A stretch of DNA of 64,000 nt, taken from a candidate division WOR-3 bacterium. Lineage in GTDB: Bacteria; Hydrothermota; Tepidihabitantia; Tepidihabitantales; Tepidihabitantaceae. A program made the translations under genes and the position numbers. The notes beneath the pieces are model-generated. The model was not told the DNA's origin and did not search any database. It worked only from the letters and a program-made list of their open reading frames with translations. The stretch spans positions 62,001 to 126,000 of the forward strand of contig JANLFQ010000002.1 in the NCBI GenBank assembly GCA_024653355.1, given 5' to 3'. Below are positions 33,536 to 40,657 of the stretch, piece by piece (the first letter of the stretch is position 1; each line of letters begins with the position of its first letter).

Positions 33536-35159
33536 ACCGACCGCGCTGCTGATTTCCCCCTTCCCGGCTCGCAAAACAAAAAAACAGCGCAAAGAACAGC
33601 AACCCGATAAGCAGGAAGTGAAACCAGAGCCACGACGGCAACCCCAGAACAACCGGTCGCTGCCGGTGCCAGTTGTAAAAGTCAAGGCTTAACACAAAGA
33701 TGACAAAAAATGGCACCACCTGCCACCATTTTACCCGCCCGCCTGTCACCCACGGCTTTAGCCCGCGCGCTGGTAACAAAAAACTCCCCCCGATCAAAAT
33801 ACCGCTGACGACAACAACCACCGGCACCACCGCCAGAAAACCAAAATTGGGCAAGAGTTTAAAATGGTAAAGAATCACCAGCACCTCACCGGTAACAATT
33901 GCGGCAAAACCTGCCCAGGGGTTTGCCTTCGGCCAGTAAGCCGCGGCAACTGTCACCGGAAAAAGCACCGCCAGCCCGGTAAAGGTTTCGGTCGCAATCT
34001 GTAAAATTGTGCCCCACGGTCTTAACGCCAGAAAAAGACCAACAAGGGCAAGGACAACAACCACCGGAAGGTGAAGCGGTTTTGAACCCTCGGCCGGCTT
34101 TCCCAGCAAAACCCTTATGTCCCGAACCAGCATCGACGACAGGGTCAGAAGTTGTGAATCCATCGTTGACATCAGCGCCGCTATTCCGCAGACGGTCAAA
34201 ACCCCGTGGAAAAATGCGGGCAGACTCTTGTTCACCAGCAGAGGCAAAATCTGGTCGGTCTTTGCGCCCTCAATTCCGGGCAAAACCTTGTGTGCCATCA
34301 CACCCAGCGCCACCGGAAAGAAAAACAGCACCCCGGTCACAAGCGGATAAAACAGCGCCGCACTTTTCAGCGCCCTCTCATCTTTTGCGGCAAGAAACCG
34401 CTGAAACAACTGAGGAAACATCGGGTCGCAAACAAACCAGAGAAAAAGATAAGAAAACCAGACCTGCGGTGTAAAAAAACCACCACCACCCGGCCGGGAA
34501 AAAAGTTCACCCATGCGCGCCCTCAAATCGGTGTTGACCTGAACAAACCCGCCTAACCGCTTCACAACTGCCCCAAAAATCAGCGCCAGACCTGCCAGCA
34601 TCACCAACCCCTGCAAAAAATCGGTCCAGGCATCACCGCGCATCCCGGCAAGCAGCACATAACCCAGACCCACGAAAACTACCAAACCGGCACCCGCTGC
34701 ATAGGGGAGACCAAAAAGCGCATTCAGCATATAACCGGCACCCATCGGTTGCAGCGCCAGGTACGGCAGGGTAAATACAACCATTACCAGAAGATAGGCG
34801 AGATGGAGCGCCCGATTTTCAAATCGCAACCCAATCAACTCCGGCGGCGTAATCGCACCCTGCGCCTTTGCCGCTCGATAAGCCGGAATCCCGAGCAATA
34901 TGAAGGTCAACGCCATAAACCCGGTGCCAAACGCCATTATCGGATAATACGAATAGCCCAACCGGTAACCGGCACCGGCAAACCCGAACACGGTAAAAGA
35001 GGAAAAGTTTGTTGCGGCGAGCGTCAAGAGCAAAACAAGCGGACCAAGCCGCCGCCTGGCAAGAAAAAAGTCCTCGTGCCCTGGTTTTGACCGCAACCGG
35101 GCAAAAACCCCGAGTATGAAAAGCAAAGCAAAATAGACCGCAAACAAAACAACCGTCAT
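33513..35159 (-). CDS. Sodium:solute symporter family transporter
   Basis: This 548-aa protein has about 13 hydrophobic segments and SSS-family features: FFLARRRLGPLVLLLTLAATNFSSFTVFGFAGAGYRLG near residues 31-65 and GMRGDAWTDFLQG near 170. SSS proteins import sugars, amino acids or other solutes with sodium; the solute is unknown. A leader with a terminator-like hairpin precedes it (see 35184-35270), and an AAAGGAG site precedes the ATG. The 3' end overlaps marC by 23 bp on the opposite strand. Confidence 0.9.
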   Translation of the reverse strand: MTVVLFAVYFALLFILGVFARLRSKPGHEDFFLARRRLGPLVLLLTLAATNFSSFTVFGFAGAGYRLGYSYYPIMAFGTGFMALTFILLGIPAYRAAKAQGAITPPELIGLRFENRALHLAYLLVMVVFTLPYLALQPMGAGYMLNALFGLPYAAGAGLVVFVGLGYVLLAGMRGDAWTDFLQGLVMLAGLALIFGAVVKRLGGFVQVNTDLRARMGELFSRPGGGGFFTPQVWFSYLFLWFVCDPMFPQLFQRFLAAKDERALKSAALFYPLVTGVLFFFPVALGVMAHKVLPGIEGAKTDQILPLLVNKSLPAFFHGVLTVCGIAALMSTMDSQLLTLSSMLVRDIRVLLGKPAEGSKPLHLPVVVVLALVGLFLALRPWGTILQIATETFTGLAVLFPVTVAAAYWPKANPWAGFAAIVTGEVLVILYHFKLLPNFGFLAVVPVVVVVSGILIGGSFLLPARGLKPWVTGGRVKWWQVVPFFVIFVLSLDFYNWHRQRPVVLGLPSWLWFHFLLIGLLFFALFFCFASREGGNQQRGRFRSRNPV

Positions 35160-35183
35160 CTTAAACTCCTTTCAAAATCCCTA

Positions 35184-35210
35184 TTAAACAAACAAGCCAT
35201 CCCTGGTTGG
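35184..35210 (-). terminator. Attenuator-like hairpin in the symporter leader
   Basis: On the minus strand an 11-bp perfect stem (CAAGCCATCCC/GGGATGGCTTG; plus positions about 35190-35220) is followed by TTTGTTTAAT, ahead of the symporter Shine-Dalgarno site. It lies between the promoter at 35243-35270 and the ATG at 35159, so it could end transcription before the gene. Confidence 0.5.
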
Positions 35211-35242
35211 GATGGCTTGCGCCTGACATAACCAGCAAAACA

Positions 35243-35270
35243 ATTGTAAACCCGATTTGCTACCTGTCAA
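35243..35270 (-). promoter_or_regulatory. Symporter gene promoter
   Basis: TTGACA (35265-35270 on minus), 16-bp spacer, TACAAT (35243-35248). It yields a leader of about 75 bases carrying the hairpin. Confidence 0.65.
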
Positions 35271-35384
35271 GACCGCGCTGCGAGGTGTCGCTATAGCAAT
35301 CATAATCATAAAAAGAAAAAAAAGAACCCGCACCAATCGAAAAGTCCAAGATATAACCAGAGGAAAAAATTGAAGGAGGTGACT

Positions 35385-35546
35385 ATGAAACATCCTCAAG
35401 CCCTGCTCTTTTCCGCAATAGAAGACATTAAAGTTTGCATCGTATCAAAGGAGTTTGAAATACTGTTTGCGAGGAAAAGCCGGCAGGGCAATTCGAAAAG
35501 CAACTTCCCAAAATTCTCGCCGGGACAAAAAAGAAAAGTTTCCTGA
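35385..35546 (+). CDS. Small ORF of 53 aa with strong ribosome binding site
   Basis: GGAGGTGACT lies directly before an ATG that opens 53 codons ending in TGA. The product starts MKHPQALLFSAIEDIK and ends in a basic tail rich in Lys, Ser and Gln. I recognise no family and see no membrane segment. The Shine-Dalgarno site is among the strongest in the window, which is the main support; no promoter is evident. It may be the remaining start of a longer decayed gene. Confidence 0.4.
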   Translation: MKHPQALLFSAIEDIKVCIVSKEFEILFARKSRQGNSKSNFPKFSPGQKRKVS

Positions 35547-35654
35547 AAATTTGAGTTCTCTTGTAGACTCAACTACCGGAAAACCTGACCACCGGGCATA
35601 ACTCAAACAGAAAAGTCAGGTTCGAAATAACTTCTAATGCCCAATCAGCCCATT

Positions 35655-35691
35655 TTGACCACGGGCAAAATTTTGGCTAAATGATTAACCG
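35655..35691 (+). promoter_or_regulatory. pgeF promoter, leaderless-type
   Basis: TTGACC (35655-35660), 17-bp spacer, TAAATG (35678-35683), eight bases to the ATG at 35692. No Shine-Dalgarno site. Confidence 0.5.
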
Positions 35692-36474
35692 ATGATAAAA
35701 ACCCGGGTCAACGGCATCAACCTCCTGCTCTTCCCCAACCTCGCCGGTTACAAAAACATCACCCACTTTATCACCACCCGGGAAGGCGGGGTTAGCCCCG
35801 AACCCTACAACACGCTCAACCTCGCCTTCCACACCGGGGACCAGCCCAGAAATGTCCTCAAAAACCGCCTTATCCTCGCCCGTGCCCTTGGAATCGCGCC
35901 GGAAGATATCGTCAACGGCGAACAGGTCCACGGTGCAAATGTCGCTATCGTTTCGGAAAAGGGGTTAACGCCAACCGCCACCGATGGCATGGTGACAAAC
36001 AAACCAGGCATCTGCCTCCTCGTCCTTGTTGCCGACTGTGTCCCGCTGATTTTCTACGACCCCAGAAACCGCGCAATCGGCGTCGCCCATGCGGGCTGGA
36101 AAGGCACGGTTGCCGGAATCAGCCCGAAGATAGTTCAAACCCTGTGCCAGGAGTTCAACTCTGAGCCGGAACAACTCCTCGTCGCTATCGGTCCCTCAAT
36201 CGGTCCCTGCTGCTACGAAGTCCAGGGCGATGTGGTAAAAATCGTCCGCCAGGCCCTGCCCGATAGCCAACAACTGCTCAGCCGGCACCAAGACCGCTGG
36301 TATTTAGACCTTGTTAAGGCAAATGAAATCCAGTTACTGAATGCTGGCGTCAAACAAAAAAACATCCAGACCGCCAACCTCTGCACCCGCTGCCACAGCA
36401 AAACATTCTACTCTGCCCGCGCCAGCAAAGGACCAACCGGCAGATTCGGCGCCGGAATTATGCTCAACCCCTGA
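35692..36474 (+). CDS. pgeF: Multicopper-type purine nucleoside phosphorylase/YfiH (PgeF) family protein
   Basis: This 260-aa protein has the YfiH/laccase-domain signatures: TTREGGVSPEPYNTLNLAFHTGD, NGEQVHGANV, ADCVPLIFYDP, GVAHAGWKGTVAG and a C-terminal LCTRCHSKTFYSARASKG. The conserved His and Cys residues form the zinc site. Members edit misincorporated residues in peptidoglycan precursors or act as purine nucleoside phosphorylases; older annotations call them polyphenol oxidases. It is transcribed alone with a leaderless-type promoter. Confidence 0.92.
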   Translation: MIKTRVNGINLLLFPNLAGYKNITHFITTREGGVSPEPYNTLNLAFHTGDQPRNVLKNRLILARALGIAPEDIVNGEQVHGANVAIVSEKGLTPTATDGMVTNKPGICLLVLVADCVPLIFYDPRNRAIGVAHAGWKGTVAGISPKIVQTLCQEFNSEPEQLLVAIGPSIGPCCYEVQGDVVKIVRQALPDSQQLLSRHQDRWYLDLVKANEIQLLNAGVKQKNIQTANLCTRCHSKTFYSARASKGPTGRFGAGIMLNP

Positions 36475-36719
36475 ACCTGTCCTGCCTTATGATTAGACCC
36501 CGAAATCATCAAAAGATTAACGAACCGGTTAAAACATTGATAACCGGTTGATTACCGCCCGAAACCGTCCCGGATACGGTCCCCTCCCCCCTTTGGGGGA
36601 TAGTCTCCAAAACCCAAATCGCACCAACTCCGCATCACCCTTGACAATCACCGGACAAAACCATCAAAATTCCGACACCACCCACCGCGCCCACTTCACC
36701 CCCTTCACACCAGTCTCGC
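36475..36719. other. Gene-free stretch bordering the AT-rich island
   Basis: This gap separates pgeF from the island. It holds one copy of a 23-bp repeat (36563-36585, with ACCGT/ACGGT arms) that also occurs at 22290-22312, and a short CCCCC-CTTT-GGGGG hairpin near 36586-36600. I see no gene. Confidence 0.4.
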
Positions 36720-36747
36720 TTGACACCGCCCACACCATTAGTTTAAT
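36720..36747 (+). promoter_or_regulatory. Promoter at the left edge of the island
   Basis: TTGACA (36720-36725), 16-bp spacer, TTTAAT (36742-36747). It would drive the short remnant ORF at 36780 and the overlapping DUF3800-like gene. Confidence 0.5.
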
Positions 36748-36779
36748 AGACAGTATAAAAGGCTAATGACCGATGAACA

Positions 36780-36965
36780 ATGGACCATCTTACTCGTATT
36801 GTTTTTCTAACCCCAACCATCACCCAATCCGATTATTTGTCAAATACCCCTCAAAAGCGAGCCGGAGTAAAAGAATACGAACGCCCGGTCGCTTGGTTGG
36901 TGTACAAACTAACTGGTTTGACCATGGCAGAAATAAAAAATGTTGAAAGAGAAGCTGCAAAATGA
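36780..36965 (+). pseudogene. C-terminal remnant resembling a type IIG/Eco57I-like methylase tail
   Basis: The 61 codons end in GVKEYERPVAWLVYKLTGLTMAEI, which resembles the usual C-terminus of Eco57I/TaqI-class restriction-modification enzymes (pattern YERxIDxLVYxLYxLTxxEI). The first 25 residues do not match this and look random. The stop overlaps the ATG of the DUF3800-like gene by 4 bp (ATGA), as if it was once the last part of a longer gene coupled to it. It may still be translated as a leader; a closely similar tail precedes the PIN gene. Confidence 0.5.
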
Positions 36966-37894
36966 AGGACCTGTTTGGAAATGAGCTAACCAGCGATACG
37001 TCTCTAGAAATAAATATTTATGCTGATGAAATTAAATCAAAAGAGTGCCCTTACACCAAAGACAAATGGTTTTACATCGGGATTATTGTAGAAGATTTAT
37101 CAAATCCGTTATTAGAAGACATTATTTTAGAAAGGTTCCGCAATAATTTAGATCGCAAGTCCCCCTACTATTCAAAAAATAACCACATTATCCATTGGAG
37201 CAAACTTGATTGTATAGACACAAAGAATATTTGCAAGAGGTGGTTCGGGTATATTCTGGACCCTACTAAAAGTGCAAAAAAGTTTTATTGCTATATATTA
37301 GGAATAAATGATACAAAACTCAATAAAACAGAATTTGACCCTAACGACCCATTTAATAGCAGGTATAACAGATTTTTTAGAAGCGCACTCATGTACGGCA
37401 TAAAAACTTTTTTCCCGAGCAGAAGGATTGTTGTTAAAAATATATATCACGAAAAGGGTCAACAACAATACGATGAATATTTCCCCTGGCATTGTATATA
37501 CAAAATCAGTCAAGAGAACGAAAACATTTCATTCGAATGTACGGAGGTGAAATTTCTGCCAAAAGATCATAGAGAAGAGGCAAGGTCTAATATAATTCAA
37601 CTTTGCGATGCATTTATGGGCGCCTGTGTCAGCATTATCCATGGAATCTCTAATAGCAACCGTTCTATATACCGGAGGGAACTTCTAGATATGATTTTCC
37701 CATTAGTCGAAAAAATGATTCATGAGCCGTATAATAAAAAAAGCCCATATCTACATGCAAATAGAATAATGTTGAGATTCTTTCCCAAAGAAAAAACTGT
37801 ACCTTGTGATATAACCAGACTCAAAAATCAATTTTATATCTGTAGACCTCTGTATTACGAGCAGATGAGAAGCAAACAACTTTCACTGTTTTAA
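36962..37894 (+). CDS. DUF3800-like protein with a clamp-binding-like C-terminus
   Basis: This 310-aa protein starts MKDLFGNEL and has an acidic motif in INIYADE (about residue 22), WSKLD near 80, and EARSNIIQLCDAFMGACVS near 210-228, the pattern of DUF3800 proteins, which are predicted RNase H-fold nucleases often found near defence genes. The final five residues are QLSLF, an exact match to the bacterial beta-clamp-binding consensus. DNA here is clearly AT-richer than the flanks, suggesting transfer. The start overlaps the upstream remnant. The family call is by motif only. Confidence 0.6.
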   Translation: MKDLFGNELTSDTSLEINIYADEIKSKECPYTKDKWFYIGIIVEDLSNPLLEDIILERFRNNLDRKSPYYSKNNHIIHWSKLDCIDTKNICKRWFGYILDPTKSAKKFYCYILGINDTKLNKTEFDPNDPFNSRYNRFFRSALMYGIKTFFPSRRIVVKNIYHEKGQQQYDEYFPWHCIYKISQENENISFECTEVKFLPKDHREEARSNIIQLCDAFMGACVSIIHGISNSNRSIYRRELLDMIFPLVEKMIHEPYNKKSPYLHANRIMLRFFPKEKTVPCDITRLKNQFYICRPLYYEQMRSKQLSLF

Positions 37895-37920
37895 ACTCTT
37901 CTACCTTATCGTGGGTCGTT

Positions 37921-38067
37921 TTGAAAATCCCCCCAAAAGCCCAAGTCAAACAATACGAACGCCAGATTGACCAGTTAGTATATAAAGTATATAATCTGCC
38001 CCAGAATGAAATAAAAGTATCGAGCAAGGAAAATTATAATGCGGGCGAAAGTTCTGTTAGATACTAA
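37921..38067 (+). pseudogene. Second methylase-tail remnant
   Basis: From TTG 37921 a 48-codon frame contains QVKQYERQIDQLVYKVYNLPQNEI, the same kind of restriction-methylase C-terminus as at 36780-36965, but better matching the family pattern. No start or upstream part of such a gene remains. It overlaps the start of the PIN-GNAT gene by 29 bp. Two copies of the same tail, each ahead of a different gene, suggest exchange or deletion events at a former restriction-modification locus. Confidence 0.5.
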
Positions 38068-39601
38068 CATAATCATTCATCGTGAGACCAATAGAGTCGA
38101 AGTTATCCACAGTGATATTGGAAAAGTTTTTTATTGGCTCGACAGATTGAAGGTAGATAAAATGATTCATCCAATTACTATAAGAGAGATAAACAAGCTT
38201 AACGATGAACAAATTAAAAAATCTTTCAAGATCAAACTCCAGAGTTACAACGAGTTAAAAACTGATCTTGCATTAGAAGGTGAAGTCTTGCAAAAAACAA
38301 AAAGTGTCGATACAACAGAAAATGATAAAAATGACACCCTACTTTTGAATGAGGTATTTAAGGGAACAGTTGACATTTTAATAACAGAAGATAAAAAATT
38401 ACATGAAAAGGCCAAATTATTAGGCATTGAGGACCGTGTTTATTCCATAGAAGAGTATCTCGAAAAAGTAATTGCTGAAAATCCAGATTTAACTGACTAT
38501 AAAGTTTTAAGTGTACATAAAAGTTACTTCGGAAAGGTCGATTTAAATGATGCTTTTTTTGATTCATTCAGAGAAGATTACCCAAACTTTGACCGTTGGT
38601 TCAAGAGAAAATCAAATGAACCTGTTTATGTATCATATACCGGGGAGAGGTTAAACGCTTTCTTATATTTAAAAGTAGAGGATAAGGATGAGAATTATGC
38701 AGACATAGAGCCAATTTTTGAGCCTAAAAAAAGACTTAAAATTGGGAGTTTCAAAGTAGAACTGAATGGTTATCGCCTCGGCGAAAGGTTTTTAAAAATT
38801 ATATTCGATAATGCGTTGACGCAAAAAGTGGATGAAATTTATGTCACAATTATGGATAAGCGAGCCGAACAAAAAAGACTTATTGATTTATTGAAAAAAT
38901 GGGGCTTTAAAGAGTATGGGATCAAAAAATCAACGAAGGAAATGGTGTTGGTAAGAGACTTCCATAAAAATTATAATTACGATGACCCCAAAAAAACATA
39001 TCCGTATGTTACGACAAAAAATACAAGAATATTTATTGTGCCCATCTATCCAAAATTTAATACTGAATTGTTCCCCGATTCCATCTTAAGAACTGAATCC
39101 CCAGATAATTTTAGAGAAAACAAGCCGCATAGAAATGCCATATCGAAGGTTTACATATCAAGATCTCTCGAAAGAACCGTTTCCAAAAATGACATTTTAT
39201 TGTTTTACAGAACGAGAGAACCGGGAAAATCCGCATATTATTCTGCGGTAATAAGTGCGATGGGGGTCGTTGAGGATAAAATCGAAAACATTATTAACGA
39301 ACGCGATTTTATACTAAAATGCAGAAAACGCAGCGTTTTTGAGGATAATGAGCTGATAGAATTTTGGAATTATAGACCAAAGTTCCTGAGTTATAAAACG
39401 AAATTAGAACCATTCATCATACAATTTTTACACGTTTATTCTTTCCGGGAGGGTGAAAGATTGAACAGAAAAAGGTTGCTTGAATTGGGTGTGCTATATG
39501 GTAACGAAGGGGAACTTCGCGGATTAAAGCAAATAGGCATTGAATCTTTCAAAAGGATCCTGGAGGAGGCAAAAATCGATGAAAGTTTTATTATCTATTA
39601 A
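38039..39601 (+). CDS. PIN-GNAT-PUA/EVE-like three-domain protein
   Basis: The 520-aa protein has a PIN nuclease-like domain (residues 1-160) with acidic residues at Asp8, Glu50, Asp99 and Asp118 in the expected order. A GNAT acetyltransferase-like domain follows (about 200-312; RLGERFLKIIFDNAL and a C-terminal KKWGFKEYG). The C-terminal part (about 335-500; SKVYISRSLERTVSKNDILLFYR, YYSAVISAMGVVED) looks like a PUA/EVE-type fold. The ASCH gene overlaps its 3' end. PIN domains usually cut RNA; the combination with an acetyltransferase and RNA/modified-base readers suggests an RNA-targeting stress or defence module, which is inference. Confidence 0.75.
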   Translation: MRAKVLLDTNIIIHRETNRVEVIHSDIGKVFYWLDRLKVDKMIHPITIREINKLNDEQIKKSFKIKLQSYNELKTDLALEGEVLQKTKSVDTTENDKNDTLLLNEVFKGTVDILITEDKKLHEKAKLLGIEDRVYSIEEYLEKVIAENPDLTDYKVLSVHKSYFGKVDLNDAFFDSFREDYPNFDRWFKRKSNEPVYVSYTGERLNAFLYLKVEDKDENYADIEPIFEPKKRLKIGSFKVELNGYRLGERFLKIIFDNALTQKVDEIYVTIMDKRAEQKRLIDLLKKWGFKEYGIKKSTKEMVLVRDFHKNYNYDDPKKTYPYVTTKNTRIFIVPIYPKFNTELFPDSILRTESPDNFRENKPHRNAISKVYISRSLERTVSKNDILLFYRTREPGKSAYYSAVISAMGVVEDKIENIINERDFILKCRKRSVFEDNELIEFWNYRPKFLSYKTKLEPFIIQFLHVYSFREGERLNRKRLLELGVLYGNEGELRGLKQIGIESFKRILEEAKIDESFIIY

Positions 39602-39968
39602 GCCCGAATTTGTTGTGAAAATTTTATCGGGCCAAAAAAAATATGAATTTAGAAAAAAAATATTTAAAAAAGATGTGGAAAGCGTCGTAATCTATGCTAC
39701 CTCCCCATGGAAAGCAGTCGTTGGCGAATTTCTTATTGAAGATATATACGAATTACCATTGTTAAAACTGTGGTTAATGACAAAAGAATACGCTGGAATC
39801 GACGCACGTTTTTTCTGGAAATATTTCAAAGGTAATAGTATCGGATATGCAATAAAGATAAAAAAGGTTAAAAAATATAAGAAAGAATTGGATATCTATA
39901 AAACATTTAAGATGCCACCACCACAATCATATGCCTATGTAGAACATAAGCAGGTAAACAACAAATAA
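39579..39968 (+). CDS. ASCH domain protein
   Basis: The 129-aa protein starts MKVLLSIKPEF and shows the ASCH-fold opening (residues 1-25 with SGQKKYEFRKKIF), followed by VVIYATSPWKAVVGEF. ASCH domains are PUA-related beta-barrels that bind RNA or nucleotides. GGAGGAGG precedes the ATG, which lies inside the PIN-GNAT gene (23-bp overlap), so the two are co-translated. The C-terminal pattern YKTFKMPPPQSYAYV is seen in ASCH partners of PIN-GNAT proteins as I know them. Low GC like its neighbours. Confidence 0.82.
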   Translation: MKVLLSIKPEFVVKILSGQKKYEFRKKIFKKDVESVVIYATSPWKAVVGEFLIEDIYELPLLKLWLMTKEYAGIDARFFWKYFKGNSIGYAIKIKKVKKYKKELDIYKTFKMPPPQSYAYVEHKQVNNK

Positions 39969-39992
39969 AAACGAAGGGAACACGGCGTTTGA

Positions 39993-40139
39993 AATCCTTC
40001 TGGTGGTAAATTGGGACGCGGTTTAAGAACAGCGGAAAGCGAATTCTTTAAGCCAATACTTCAATCTTCTGTTGAATTGGGCGGAAATGCAGAGGAAAAG
40101 GCGCTATTAGATTTAGATAAGATATATAAAAAAATGTAG
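39993..40139 (+). pseudogene. Remnant of a winged-helix-like C-terminus
   Basis: The frame after a TGA at 39990 reads GGKLGRGLRTAESEFFKPILQ, then VELGGNAEEKALLDLDKIYKKM and a stop. The pattern RxPxxxFxxPILxxLVELGGxA resembles winged-helix segments found in restriction-associated proteins, but only about 45 codons without a proper start are left. It marks the right edge of the AT-rich island. Confidence 0.4.
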
Positions 40140-40195
40140 CCCATCTCGAGCTACCGTTGCCGGGTGGGTGCTGTATAACGGAGAATTTTCATTTG

Positions 40196-40336
40196 CCCTG
40201 CCCAGCATCGTCCTGATGAATTCGTCGCCTTGCAACACCCCTAAGGCGCCGGTCAAAACCGCTTGTTCATCAAACCGCTGTACCGAATCCGCAGGCAAAT
40301 GCGGGTTGTAGATTGCCACCGGCACCGGACCGGCAA
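40196..40336 (-). pseudogene. Duplicated 3' fragment of the apgM-like gene
   Basis: On the minus strand GPVPVAIYNPHLPADSV, then FDEQAV...GALGVLQGDEFI match the C-terminus of the intact gene at 44729-45934. A stretch of 65 bases (40264-40328) is identical to 44799-44863. The rest of the gene is missing and the reading runs past the normal stop. With the intact copy it brackets the two YVTN genes as a direct repeat. Confidence 0.85.
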
Positions 40337-40505
40337 ACAATCTGCCATTTTTCCTGAAACCACCGGCAAGCATAGAACCGCCTTTCTTAACCCCCGCACC
40401 TCAAATCGCTCAGCCGGCAAGCGCCACACCGGAAACACAACCCTGCTATGCCGGGCACGCAATCCGCTCCTGTTGCACAAAAAAATCACCAGCGACTTCG
40501 ACCCC

Positions 40506-40534
40506 TTGACAGCCATAACATAGAGCCATATAAT
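40506..40534 (+). promoter_or_regulatory. Consensus promoter of the first YVTN gene
   Basis: TTGACA (40506-40511), 17-bp spacer, TATAAT (40529-40534): an exact sigma70 consensus. It gives a leader of about 117 bases with a hairpin (TTCCGCT/AGCGGAA, 40627-40642) just before the GGGAGG Shine-Dalgarno site. Confidence 0.75.
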
Positions 40535-40657
40535 ATAATGTAAAAGGTGATGAGAGATTGTTGTATGGCCATAACCTGCGCATAGTGGAGGTGCCCTGAA
40601 AATGGAAACGAGCAGAAAAGAAAAAATTCCGCTTGAGCGGAAAAGGGAGGTTATAAA

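Noticed and set aside
36500-40200. CRISPR array or cas genes within the AT-rich island
   Set aside because: There are no regularly spaced direct repeats and no Cas motifs.
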